A stretch of DNA of 21,515 nucleotides, taken from contig CAZVJY010000025.1 in NCBI GenBank assembly GCA_964626685.1, forward strand, positions 1-21,515. The letters run 5' to 3'. The notes under the pieces are model-generated. The model ran no database searches. It was not told where the DNA came from and saw only the letters and a list, made by a program, of their open reading frames with translations. The DNA comes from RGEC01 sp964626685 (lineage in GTDB: Bacteria > Bacteroidota > Bacteroidia > NS11-12g > UBA955). Below, in pieces: positions 7,284 to 14,690 of this stretch. The position numbers were made by a program, and so were the translations under genes. Numbering within the stretch: the stretch's first letter is position 1; every line of letters starts with the position of its first letter.

Positions 7284-9239
7284 CTATTTCTTGATACAAC
7301 GACACGGTGCATAGGTGATGTAATAATATCCCTGACCATTAAAATCAAATACAAAGGGAAACGCATCCGGGGCATCCAAGGTCAGATAACCGGCATAATA
7401 ACTTCCTCCCCATTCCAGTTGTCCATTAACAATCATAGGAAAATTTGTTTCAAACCCTGAACCATTTCCTGAGATTAACAATTTACCCGCGGCTTTTCTA
7501 TCTCCACCTAAATTATTAATAAGCTTTTGCCAGTCTGTGGTTGTAGGCAGGCGCCATCCCTCAGGACATAGTGTATTGTTGTTTTTACTTAGTCCATATA
7601 AAACAGTTCCCTCTCCGGTTTTCCGGGTTTTAATTTTTTTATCCTGAATTAAATAATATTGCGAATGATCAGGAAAAAGAGTCAAATCCTCGGCCATCCA
7701 AACTTGGTCACCAATCCTAATTTCCTTAATTGATGCTGATTTTTTCTGGTTGAGTAATAACACCTCATTTTCTTTTTTCTTCAGAAACATCAGTGCCAAT
7801 TGTATATTGGTAGAATCTGAAGGCAACAAAGTACGCAGCTCAACCAGTTGTTCACGAATGATTTTCTGCCAGGGCCTGGAATAAGCATCCGCATTGAACA
7901 TTTCATCGATAAATTCCTTCATCCTTATAGTGTCACCGGAAATAACGTCTCCTAAAAACAATACGTAACTATGATATTCTTTTTCAGAAGATCCTACTGA
8001 AGCATTTTTAACATCTGACCAAGAAAGGTTGAAATTCTTGGCTATATATGACTTGTATTTTCTAAAACCAGCAGTATCAGATTTATACAGTAGAGCCTTT
8101 AACTGATACAAATAAATACCCTTGTCTATCCTGCTGGTTTTCTCCCAGTTTATGTTAAAAATGTTATTCTTTTCATTGCTAACCAAATTGAGAAAACTGA
8201 ACTCCGAATCGATGTTTTTAAAAAATATCTTATTCCATGGATAGGTATCTTCAATGGTTAAAACCTGGCAATCAATGTTTGGACTCCAAGACAATACCTG
8301 CTCGTTATCGATAGTATAGGGGGTAATATCCACACCAAACGCATTGATGTAAACATTAAGATTTAAATTGGGTAGGTTAATTGGACTTTTTTTGATTTTG
8401 CATAATTTTACAACAATTAGGTTTTCGTTGATTTTTTTCACCATGAGTTTTGCATCCACAAGTTCACTAGAATAACTTTCTTGTTTAACATTGAAATGAT
8501 TTGGGGCATCTGAAAAATACTCCTTAGTCAAGGTAGTATCCCGTGTCATTTTTTCGCTGGCCAGTACCTTCCCTGTGCCGGACTCTTTTATAACATATTC
8601 AATAAGCCCTCCCTTGGCAAACAGATATGTAGCAACTGTCTTTTTATCCTCAAAAACCCATTTTCCATCAGCGTATTCATCCTTATATGAACCCTGCATA
8701 CTCATGGTTTTTAGTTCCTTCTCTTTTTTGACACAGTCCAGTGCTGTGAGAATATTCGCTTTGTATGTTTGCTTTACAATATAGGTTGTCGTTGAAGATC
8801 CACCCGGAGCTGGATAACCCCAGGAGTTTTTCACAGTTCTTATCTTGGTCCTGACTCCATCCAGTTTATCGTCTTTGTATGTTTCTGTAATTACATCAAC
8901 GGTTTCTTTAAAGGGATTACTTTCCGTTACACGATCCCAGCGCAATTCTGATTTTACAACAGCCATTCCGCTGAGTCTACTGAAAGTTTGTTTGCGTGTC
9001 CAGATTCCAATTTTTTTACCTTGGGCATACTTACCTGTAAGGGTAAAATTATCAGAAGGACAGTTGAACATAAAATTACCCTCCATGATCCTTTCACCGT
9101 TTTTCTCCGTGTAGGTATACGTGGCGGTACCCTCATTTAAACCCATTGTATAATTCCCAGTATAGGTTTTTAAAGCCTGTTGTGCAGATGCTTGAAAGCA
9201 CAGTAGCATTAATACATAGAAAGAATAATTATGTTTCAT
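7284..9239 (-). CDS. Secreted MORN-like repeat protein with C-terminal FISUMP domain
   Basis: A 651-residue protein when started at the ATG at 9239; the frame stays open 72 bases further but that part is low-complexity and lacks a signal. The start gives a clean signal peptide (MKHNYSFYVLMLLCFQASA, cleavage near residue 19). The N-terminal third has MORN-like/antitoxin-like beta motifs (YTGNYTMGLNEG, GKYAQGKKIGIW, YADGKWVF). The middle part (about 250-500) is unrecognised. The last 148 residues match the FISUMP domain (TIGR02145-type): IGDQVWMAEDL, CPEGWRLPTTTDW and a Gly/aromatic end with CRC. The protein is probably periplasmic or surface-exposed. It diverges from the Kelch membrane protein across 111 bases, suggesting shared control. 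Function unknown. Confidence 0.8.
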   Translation of the reverse strand: MKHNYSFYVLMLLCFQASAQQALKTYTGNYTMGLNEGTATYTYTEKNGERIMEGNFMFNCPSDNFTLTGKYAQGKKIGIWTRKQTFSRLSGMAVVKSELRWDRVTESNPFKETVDVITETYKDDKLDGVRTKIRTVKNSWGYPAPGGSSTTTYIVKQTYKANILTALDCVKKEKELKTMSMQGSYKDEYADGKWVFEDKKTVATYLFAKGGLIEYVIKESGTGKVLASEKMTRDTTLTKEYFSDAPNHFNVKQESYSSELVDAKLMVKKINENLIVVKLCKIKKSPINLPNLNLNVYINAFGVDITPYTIDNEQVLSWSPNIDCQVLTIEDTYPWNKIFFKNIDSEFSFLNLVSNEKNNIFNINWEKTSRIDKGIYLYQLKALLYKSDTAGFRKYKSYIAKNFNLSWSDVKNASVGSSEKEYHSYVLFLGDVISGDTIRMKEFIDEMFNADAYSRPWQKIIREQLVELRTLLPSDSTNIQLALMFLKKKENEVLLLNQKKSASIKEIRIGDQVWMAEDLTLFPDHSQYYLIQDKKIKTRKTGEGTVLYGLSKNNNTLCPEGWRLPTTTDWQKLINNLGGDRKAAGKLLISGNGSGFETNFPMIVNGQLEWGGSYYAGYLTLDAPDAFPFVFDFNGQGYYYITYAPCRCIKK

Positions 9240-9255
9240 TTTTTGTAAATTTTTC

Positions 9256-9263
9256 CAAAAATA
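9256..9263 (-). promoter_or_regulatory. -7 promoter box of the FISUMP-domain gene
   Basis: The minus strand reads TATTTTTG, matching TAnnTTTG, and ends 16 bases before the ATG at 9239. A -33 TTTG at the normal 19-21 base spacing is not seen; the nearest is about 27 bases upstream. Confidence 0.5.
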
Positions 9264-9288
9264 CCTTTTGTGAGACCATAACGCGAGA

Positions 9289-9309
9289 TTCAAAAAGTTC
9301 AAAAAGTTC
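9289..9309. repeat. 9-bp direct repeat TTCAAAAAG in a divergent promoter region
   Basis: TTCAAAAAG occurs at 9289-9297 and 9298-9306, followed by a partial third copy TTCAAG. The block lies between the two opposing -7 boxes (9256-9263 and 9338-9345), a suitable place for an operator controlling both genes. It could also be chance low complexity. Confidence 0.5.
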
Positions 9310-9337
9310 AAGCGAGCTTTTGGCGCTATCCATTTGT

Positions 9338-9345
9338 TAATTTTG
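9338..9345 (+). promoter_or_regulatory. -7 promoter box of the Kelch membrane regulator gene
   Basis: TAATTTTG matches TAnnTTTG and ends five bases before the ATG at 9351, so the transcript would start at or near the start codon. A TTTTG run at 9318-9322 is about 15 bases upstream, slightly too close for a standard -33 element. Confidence 0.55.
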
Positions 9346-9350
9346 CAGAT

Positions 9351-10625
9351 ATGCTGGACAATTCGATCAGAGCCAAGTTATATGCGGTTTATGGAAAAGA
9401 AATTAGATACCCTAAGGATTGCGATGGGCTGGCCAGTGATATAACTGCAAAAACCGGCTGCCAGATAAGTTCATCTACGGTTAAACGTTTACTCGGGTTT
9501 ATCAAAACCAGTAGTCACCCCAATCAATATACGCTGGATACCATCTCTAATTACATAGGCTTTCCAAATTGGGCAGCCCTTAACGGAAAGATGAATGAAA
9601 ACACCGGAGAAAAACTAATAGAAAATTCTTCTGTAAATGCGGGTTCAAAAAACAAGAAGAGAAAATGGGTAATTTCTCTGATTCTAATCCCCATAATCAT
9701 AACCGGTGTGTTTCTTGGGGTTTACAAACAAATGCCAAAAAAGGACAGCATTACATTTCAAGAGCTCTCTGCCCTACCCCAACCAAGATGCGGTGGCCGG
9801 GCCATCATCAGCAAAAATCAAATCTATTATTTGGGCGGTTTTAATTGCGGTTTAACTACCGACAACAACTGGCGTTTTGATTATAAAAATAACCGATGGA
9901 CAACGCTTTCAGCTATGCCCACAAGGAGGGCTGAAATGGCTACTGCAGTGGTTGACAATCAAATCTACTGCTTTGGCGGATGGCTTGGAAATAGTCAGGG
10001 ATCCACCGATAAATCTGAGGTATACCAAATTCAAAGGAATACTTGGGATACATTACCTAATCTGCCCGAGAAAATTACTGGAGCATCAGCCGTGGCAATT
10101 GGAAAAGACATCTACATAGTGGGCGGAAAAACTGGGGAAACGACCTCTTTCTTTTTTAAGTTCAATACGAAAAAGAAAACCTTTACAGCATTGCCACTAT
10201 ATCATGGCGGTATAATTCACATGAGCATGGTAGCAGTTAACGAGAAAATCTACCTAATGGGAGGTAATTGTTTTCAAAACATGAAACATTACTGGCAAAA
10301 ACGTCTTTATGAATTTGACATAAAATCAAATCAATGGACTGAAAAAGCGGAAATGCCGCTTACCATTGCCAAGTCCTCAGCGGTGGTGATAAAAAATCAA
10401 ATTCATGTTTTCGGCGGAATTGATCGATATGGAGATGATGAGGCCGGAATAAAAGATGTACATCTGATCTATGACATTCAAAAAGATTGCTGGACGAAAG
10501 GATTGGTTTTGCCTTTTCCCATTTGTCAGCATCAAGCCATAACAGTTGCAGAAAACACCCTCATCATTGGCGGAAATACCTCTTTCCCAAATCCTGCAAG
10601 TACAGTTGTTTCTTTAAGGTTATAA
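9351..10625 (+). CDS. Membrane-anchored HTH-like/Kelch-propeller protein, candidate one-component regulator
   Basis: A 424-residue protein in three parts. Residues 1-80 resemble an N-terminal helix-turn-helix-like module seen in Bacteroidota proteins (YPKDCDGLASDI...SSSTVKRLLGF...YTLDTISNYIGFPNWAAL). A basic stretch (KNKKRK, 101-105) precedes one transmembrane helix (about 106-125), predicting N-terminus inside and C-terminus in the periplasm. Residues 136-424 contain six Kelch motifs, each with a Gly-Gly pair (162-163, 209-210, 258-259, 304-305, 355-356, 407-408), enough for a six-blade beta-propeller. The layout suggests a sensor with a periplasmic propeller and a cytoplasmic DNA-binding head; this is inference. 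It is divergent from the secreted FISUMP protein. The AT-rich base composition matches that partner. Confidence 0.8.
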   Translation: MLDNSIRAKLYAVYGKEIRYPKDCDGLASDITAKTGCQISSSTVKRLLGFIKTSSHPNQYTLDTISNYIGFPNWAALNGKMNENTGEKLIENSSVNAGSKNKKRKWVISLILIPIIITGVFLGVYKQMPKKDSITFQELSALPQPRCGGRAIISKNQIYYLGGFNCGLTTDNNWRFDYKNNRWTTLSAMPTRRAEMATAVVDNQIYCFGGWLGNSQGSTDKSEVYQIQRNTWDTLPNLPEKITGASAVAIGKDIYIVGGKTGETTSFFFKFNTKKKTFTALPLYHGGIIHMSMVAVNEKIYLMGGNCFQNMKHYWQKRLYEFDIKSNQWTEKAEMPLTIAKSSAVVIKNQIHVFGGIDRYGDDEAGIKDVHLIYDIQKDCWTKGLVLPFPICQHQAITVAENTLIIGGNTSFPNPASTVVSLRL

Positions 10626-10653
10626 GGTCAAAGTAAAAAGTACCATTTTCTAC

Positions 10654-11841
10654 CTACTGAAACGGATTGCTCCATTTTTCATTGGTGTACACATCTGTGC
10701 CAGAAAGCGTTCTCAGGAATGCAATAACGGCATTTACCTCAGTTGCGTTTAGCTTCAGTTGCTGGCCTCTTCCGCCCGGCTTTAGTCTGGGATCCAGGTT
10801 GGGATTGTTGATAGCCGCATTTACCAGATTCCCGTAATGGCCAACGGATGCTTGCAAATCTTTGATAACGCCCGTATGCATCATGGGTCCGTTTATGATG
10901 CCTATTGAATTGGTGAGGTTTCTGAGGGTGGGGGATCTTGTTACCGTAAAATCGGGGCCACCGTTGATACTGCCACCTATGCCGTTGCTGCGGCTGTTGG
11001 GGTCTATATCAAATTCAGGGGCGCGGTGACAGCCTCCGCAGCCTAAACCACCACCGGTTCGAACTCCCATAGGATCAAAAGTGGGTGGTGCGAGAAACAG
11101 GTTTTTCCCGTTGTTTTCCTGAGCCGTAAAATTCGGGAAAGGAGCGCCATCATTGGCTACCAGAGTGCGTCCTGCATCGTACTTGCTGTCAAAAGAAACA
11201 ATACTTCGGATGAATTGTGCCAGTGCCAGCTGCATCTTCTGCTCTGTAATTTCCTCACTTCCATACACCCAGGAAAATAGTTCCCTGTAATACCCAATAC
11301 CATTCATTTTGGCAATCAAATCGGCTATTCCCGGGTCTCCGTTTTGGCCGCTGTAGCCCATTTCGGCATGGTCCTGTATGGGTTGGGTAGTTTGTTCCTC
11401 AAGGGTGTTGGCTCGTTCATCCCAAAAGAATTTCACCTCCTGACCAAAACGTGCGTTGATGAGCCGCATGCTGTGTCTGCCGGTTTTTCCGTTTACGCCT
11501 GTGCTTGCAACGGCCGTATCACCGAAAGCAAACTTTTGCTGATGACAGCTTCCACAGGAAATGGTATTGTTTACGGATAGTTGTTTGTCATAAAACAACA
11601 CCCTGCCCAGGGTAGCGCCCTTGTCGCTGATGGCATTGGACATGCCATTGGATTTGGTGATGTAACCCGGAATGAACTGTGCCGCATAGTTTAAGGGATT
11701 TTTGATGTCTATCTTACCCTTGAATGTGGTTTCAATGGCGGTTAATGAAGGCGCACCGTCAATTTCCGAGCGCTTTCTGCATGAACCTACCAGGGCGACA
11801 ACTCCAAATAGCAAGAAGTAAAGAGAATGATTTAATTTCAT
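10654..11841 (-). CDS. Di-haem cytochrome c peroxidase/MauG-type lipoprotein
   Basis: A 395-residue protein from the ATG at 11841; an upstream extension in frame has no signal and is rejected. It begins with a lipoprotein signal (MKLNHSLYFLLFGVVALVGSC), with C21 as the lipidated residue. Two c-type haem sites follow: CGSCH at 96-100 and CGGCH at 268-272. The segment SPTLRNLTNS...MMHTGVIKDLQASVGHYG (303-336) is typical of the CcpA/MauG family, which reduces peroxide or performs oxidative protein chemistry in the periplasm. Membrane anchoring by lipid is a common Bacteroidota variant. It converges with the Kelch gene 28 bases away and is divergent from a small membrane protein. No consensus -7 box is seen before it. 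Confidence 0.92.
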   Translation of the reverse strand: MKLNHSLYFLLFGVVALVGSCRKRSEIDGAPSLTAIETTFKGKIDIKNPLNYAAQFIPGYITKSNGMSNAISDKGATLGRVLFYDKQLSVNNTISCGSCHQQKFAFGDTAVASTGVNGKTGRHSMRLINARFGQEVKFFWDERANTLEEQTTQPIQDHAEMGYSGQNGDPGIADLIAKMNGIGYYRELFSWVYGSEEITEQKMQLALAQFIRSIVSFDSKYDAGRTLVANDGAPFPNFTAQENNGKNLFLAPPTFDPMGVRTGGGLGCGGCHRAPEFDIDPNSRSNGIGGSINGGPDFTVTRSPTLRNLTNSIGIINGPMMHTGVIKDLQASVGHYGNLVNAAINNPNLDPRLKPGGRGQQLKLNATEVNAVIAFLRTLSGTDVYTNEKWSNPFQ

Positions 11842-12063
11842 AGCAGTGGGGTTTGGGTGTTGGATGTTACCAGAGAAGCAAGGTTTAACTTGTTTGTTAT
11901 TTTTTTCTGGGACAATCCTTGCAACGCTTCCCAGTTTTATATTTTTTGCAGCACTTTTTCTTTTTTCCGCCAAGCATCAGGCCGGCCGGAACAAAAGTGA
12001 GGGTGCCCTGGGCAAATCTTATCATTTGTGACTGTGAATTTGAATATGTAACTTTGCTGTGTT
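11842..12063. other. Divergent intergenic region between the di-haem peroxidase and a small membrane protein
   Basis: A 222-base region. It holds the +strand promoter described at 12025-12056 and a short GGCCGGCC palindrome near 11981. No promoter matching TAnnTTTG was found for the minus-strand peroxidase gene. No other gene is supported. Confidence 0.5.
12025..12056 (+). promoter_or_regulatory. Complete Bacteroidota promoter (-33 TTTG, -7 TAACTTTG) of the small membrane protein
   Basis: TTTG at 12025-12028 and TAACTTTG at 12049-12056 are separated by 20 bases, the textbook spacing for Bacteroidota sigma-ABfr type promoters. The box ends seven bases before the ATG at 12064, so the leader is essentially absent. 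Confidence 0.75.
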
Positions 12064-12219
12064 ATGACAGACGCTAAGCGCAAAACCGGATTATATTGGG
12101 CAGTAACTGCCGTTTCTGCAGTGGCCCTTATTCTGCTTACCATTTTCCTTCCTGAAGGTTTCTGGCTGGGCTTACCCACCTTCTTCGGCGGGTTGGTTAT
12201 GGCCATGGATTGGGTATAA
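12064..12219 (+). CDS. Small two-helix membrane protein (51 aa)
   Basis: An intact 51-codon frame: a short charged start (MTDAKRKTG), a first hydrophobic helix (about 10-29, ending LILLTIFLPEG), a Pro/Gly turn, and a second hydrophobic segment (about 31-49, GFWLGLPTFFGGLVMAM) ending DWV. The frame is supported by a complete promoter just upstream and by a terminator hairpin 15 bases after the stop, which it shares with the convergent tetR. Charged residues are confined to the ends. No family is recognised. It could be a stray accessory subunit or a stress membrane peptide; nothing in the sequence decides. Confidence 0.7.
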   Translation: MTDAKRKTGLYWAVTAVSAVALILLTIFLPEGFWLGLPTFFGGLVMAMDWV

Positions 12220-12234
12220 CCCAAACTTCTTGAT

Positions 12235-12256
12235 AAATCCCGTTAGCCGGGATTTT
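12235..12256. terminator. Bidirectional hairpin terminator between convergent genes
   Basis: AAATCCCG (12235-12242) pairs perfectly with CGGGATTT (12248-12255) around the loop TTAGC. It lies between the stop of the +strand small protein and the stop of the minus-strand tetR, overlapping the latter. T runs are short (TTTTA on the plus strand), so strength is uncertain. Confidence 0.65.
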
Positions 12257-12896
12257 ATGCGGTCATTCGCTGAAATGCGTTTCCGCCGGTATTTTCCGTA
12301 CCCGCACTCACAAACAGTACTTCCTTAAGCTGTCGCTGCAGCGCATTCATCATGAGTGTGAATACATCACGGCTATTTCTGGTTTTTGCCACTGCATAGC
12401 AGCCATGCAACTGGCCTATGAGGCTATAAGCCATGCTCCGTGCGTCAATCTGGGGCTTCATTTCACCGGCAGCCTTCCCATTCAGGATAGCTCTTTGTAT
12501 GGTTTTTACCTGTGCCTCCAGTACTTCCTCCAGCTTCAGTCGAAACGTTTCATCTTCGTTGCTCATTTCCACCATTAGGTTTGCAAGTACATCGCCGCGT
12601 TTCACAGATAAATCCGTGCTGCTGGTTTTGATGTTTTCAATTATCTCATTCAAGGCAGCAGTAACGCCTTTGGTTTTTTCTTCCAGGGTGTTCCAGCGCT
12701 CCATGTACATGGGCATGATAATCTCATCGATGACGGCGTAGCCCAAATCCAATTTCCCGGGAAAATAATGGTAGAAAGCGCCTTTGGTAATGCGCAAACG
12801 CTTGATTTCCTTGTCGGTTCGAAGGTTGATGAACCCACCTTCACAGATGGCTTCAAAACAACGGTTAAGTATCTTTTCTCTTGTGATTTTTGTCAT
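12255..12896 (-). CDS. TetR/AcrR-family transcriptional regulator
   Basis: A 213-residue protein with an N-terminal TetR DNA-binding domain: helix 1 (TREKILNRCFEAICEGGF), then the HTH (about 27-46) ending in the diagnostic ITKGAFYHYFPGKLDLGYAVID. The rest is a helical ligand/dimerisation domain of unknown ligand. The ATG is nine bases from a perfect -7 box that overlaps an inverted repeat (12911-12924), so the gene probably represses itself. TetR targets are often neighbours; here these are a small membrane protein (convergent) and galE (tail-on), neither an obvious efflux gene, so the regulated partner is unclear. Confidence 0.93.
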   Translation of the reverse strand: MTKITREKILNRCFEAICEGGFINLRTDKEIKRLRITKGAFYHYFPGKLDLGYAVIDEIIMPMYMERWNTLEEKTKGVTAALNEIIENIKTSSTDLSVKRGDVLANLMVEMSNEDETFRLKLEEVLEAQVKTIQRAILNGKAAGEMKPQIDARSMAYSLIGQLHGCYAVAKTRNSRDVFTLMMNALQRQLKEVLFVSAGTENTGGNAFQRMTA

Positions 12897-12905
12897 ACCG
12901 GGCTA

Positions 12906-12913
12906 CAAATATA
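12906..12913 (-). promoter_or_regulatory. -7 promoter box of tetR
   Basis: The minus strand reads TATATTTG, a perfect TAnnTTTG, ending nine bases before the ATG. It overlaps the inverted repeat at 12911-12924. Confidence 0.6.
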
Positions 12914-12924
12914 CCAACCGGTAT
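12911..12924. promoter_or_regulatory. Probable TetR operator (autoregulatory)
   Basis: ATACC (12911-12915) and GGTAT (12920-12924) form an inverted repeat with spacer AACC. A further CATACCGG sits at 12893-12900, over the start codon. The overlap with the -7 box would let bound TetR block RNA polymerase. Assignment is by position and symmetry only. Confidence 0.6.
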
Positions 12925-12930
12925 GTTTTC

Positions 12931-13058
12931 TGTTGATAAAAATGTGGAAAAAGTTTTTTAATTCACAAAAATACACTTTGGATAAACCTTCAAAATGCCC
13001 ATTGCTATTGAAACAGGGGCTTTGTGCACAATTTTAAAATGGAAGGAAATGTGGATAG
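12931..13058. other. Cluster of near-match DnaA boxes in the tetR-galE spacer
   Basis: Six nine-base sites differ from TTATnCACA by one base: 12931-12939, 12943-12951, 12977-12985 and 13050-13058 (reverse orientation), 12959-12967 and 13022-13030 (forward). The site at 13022 sits in the palindrome TTGTGCACAA. The stretch is AT-rich. No perfect box is present, and no dnaA or dnaN neighbour is visible. It could be a DnaA-titration or regulatory site, a replication-origin fragment, or chance. Confidence 0.35.
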
Positions 13059-13110
13059 CGTTGAAAACACCGGTTTAACTCGCGTCCTGGAATCCTGAAA
13101 AGTGGACGCT

Positions 13111-14115
13111 TTATGCCTGCTTTATTTGCCAGTTCCAGGCATCGCGCAGCATTTCGGTCAGATTTCTTTTGGCTTTCCAGCCAAGGACATTTTGGGCACG
13201 GCTTGCATCTGCCCATACGGCAATTACATCGCCGGGTCTGCGCGGCCCGATCTGATAATCGGGTTTTTTGCCTGTTGCAGCTTCAAAGGCATTCAGCACC
13301 TGTAAAACGGAGCTTCCGTCACCGGTGCCAATATTGAATACTTCAAAACTTGAGGTTTGGTTTTTATCCAGAAGCCTGTTCAGCGCAGCCAAATGGGCAT
13401 CGGCAAGATCGCACACGTGTATATAATCCCTGATACAGGTTCCATCGGTTGTGGGATAATCCCCGCCATGCACGGTTAGCGGAGGCCTTAGACCCGCCAC
13501 AGATTGTGTGAGGTAAGGAATCAAATTGCTTGGAACCCCCAGTGGAAGTTCGCCAATCAAACCTGTAGGATGCGCACCAATGGGGTTAAAATACCGAAGG
13601 CATTGGGTGTTTAGCCATGCGCAATCGTGCAAAATGGTTTCTCCCATCTGCTTGGTGGCACCGTATGGCGATGCCGCAGGTTTTATGGCAGAATCTTCAT
13701 TCACAGGCACGTGGTCGGGTTCTCCGTAAACGGTGCAACTACTGCTAAACACGATGTTGTTGATTCCATGTTTTTGCATGGCTGAGAGCAGTGTAATCAG
13801 CCCCTGCACGTTGTTGTGATAATATTTTAATGGCTGTTCGACACTTTCTCCCACTGCCTTGAAGGCTGCAAAATGAATAACTGCAGCAATTTCGCCGGTT
13901 TCAGAAACGATTCTGTCATAAACAGCGGTATCATTCACATCACCCCTGAAAAATACGGGCCTTCTTCCCATGAGTTTTTCCAGCCCGTCCAGCACGGTTT
14001 CGCGGGTATTGCTGAGGTTATCGAGAATAACGGGGTTAAAGCCGGCTTCATGCAGGCTAACCACAGTGTGAGACCCGATAAAACCGAGTCCGCCGGTTAC
14101 CAGGATGTTTTTCAT
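13111..14115 (-). CDS. galE: UDP-glucose 4-epimerase
   Basis: A 334-residue short-chain dehydrogenase/reductase that interconverts UDP-glucose and UDP-galactose (or the N-acetyl forms) using tightly bound NAD. The N-terminal nucleotide-binding motif is GGLGFIGSH (8-16); the catalytic set is the Ser cluster at 124-126 (SSSCTVYG) and Y151-xxx-K155 (in SPYGATKQ). The C-terminal substrate-binding part contains RRPGDVIAVWADA. The ATG at 14115 begins exactly before the NAD fold; a longer frame to 14175 overlaps the previous gene and is rejected. Its first four bases overlap the stop of the WbpD-like gene (ATGA), so the two are translationally coupled. It probably supplies sugar nucleotides for surface polysaccharide. 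Confidence 0.95.
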   Translation of the reverse strand: MKNILVTGGLGFIGSHTVVSLHEAGFNPVILDNLSNTRETVLDGLEKLMGRRPVFFRGDVNDTAVYDRIVSETGEIAAVIHFAAFKAVGESVEQPLKYYHNNVQGLITLLSAMQKHGINNIVFSSSCTVYGEPDHVPVNEDSAIKPAASPYGATKQMGETILHDCAWLNTQCLRYFNPIGAHPTGLIGELPLGVPSNLIPYLTQSVAGLRPPLTVHGGDYPTTDGTCIRDYIHVCDLADAHLAALNRLLDKNQTSSFEVFNIGTGDGSSVLQVLNAFEAATGKKPDYQIGPRRPGDVIAVWADASRAQNVLGWKAKRNLTEMLRDAWNWQIKQA

Positions 14116-14690
14116 GCGTCTGTTCGGCTTACAACACAATTTGCCAATTGGTAGGTTTGTCCGCTTTCCGGACAAACAGCATGGCCCTGCGCATCAAACT
14201 GGAGTTTGTGTCCGTATTCGCTCATCCAGCCGGTTTGACGGGCTGGATTGCCCACCAGCAAGGCATAATCGGGTACATTTTTGGTTACCACCGCACCGGC
14301 ACCGATAAAGGCAAACTTGCCTATATCATGCCCACAAACGATGGTGGCATTGGCGCCGATGCTTGCACCTTTTCCCACATGGGTTTTGGCATATTGTCCG
14401 CGGCGGTTTACCGCACTGCGCGGATTGGTAACATTGGTAAAAACACAGCTGGGGCCCAGAAACACATCGTCATCGCAGGTTACGCCGGTATATATACTCA
14501 CGTTGTTCTGAATTTTCACATTGTTGCCCAGTACCACCTCCGGACTGATTACCACATTCTGCCCGATGTTACAGTTTTCACCAATCACACAGCCCGGCAT
14601 GATGTGCGAAAAATGCCAAATGCGTGTGCCTTTTCCAATCTGGCAACCATCATCAATAACAGCGGTAGGGTGGGCAATATAGTTTTCCAT
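14112..14690 (-). CDS. WbpD/WlbB-like sugar N-acetyltransferase (left-handed beta-helix)
   Basis: A 192-residue protein made of hexapeptide repeats (I/V-G-x-x-x patterns from about 12 to 140, such as CVIGENCNIGQNVVI and ASIGANATIVCG), the left-handed beta-helix fold of trimeric acyltransferases. The segment VTNPRSAVNRRGQY and the end of the helix GNPARQTGWMSEYGHKL are characteristic of the family that acetylates the 3-amino group of UDP-2-acetamido-3-amino-2,3-dideoxy-glucuronic acid for O-antigen or capsule. The C-terminal tail contains CPESGQTYQL, possibly half of a small metal site. Its ATG shares one base with the upstream stop (TAATG) and its stop overlaps the galE start. The exact nucleotide-sugar substrate is not proven. 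Confidence 0.85.
   Translation of the reverse strand: MENYIAHPTAVIDDGCQIGKGTRIWHFSHIMPGCVIGENCNIGQNVVISPEVVLGNNVKIQNNVSIYTGVTCDDDVFLGPSCVFTNVTNPRSAVNRRGQYAKTHVGKGASIGANATIVCGHDIGKFAFIGAGAVVTKNVPDYALLVGNPARQTGWMSEYGHKLQFDAQGHAVCPESGQTYQLANCVVSRTDA

Noticed and set aside
11842..11973. 44-residue N-terminal extension of the di-haem peroxidase
   Set aside because: The lipoprotein signal begins at the ATG at 11841; upstream residues would bury the signal peptide.
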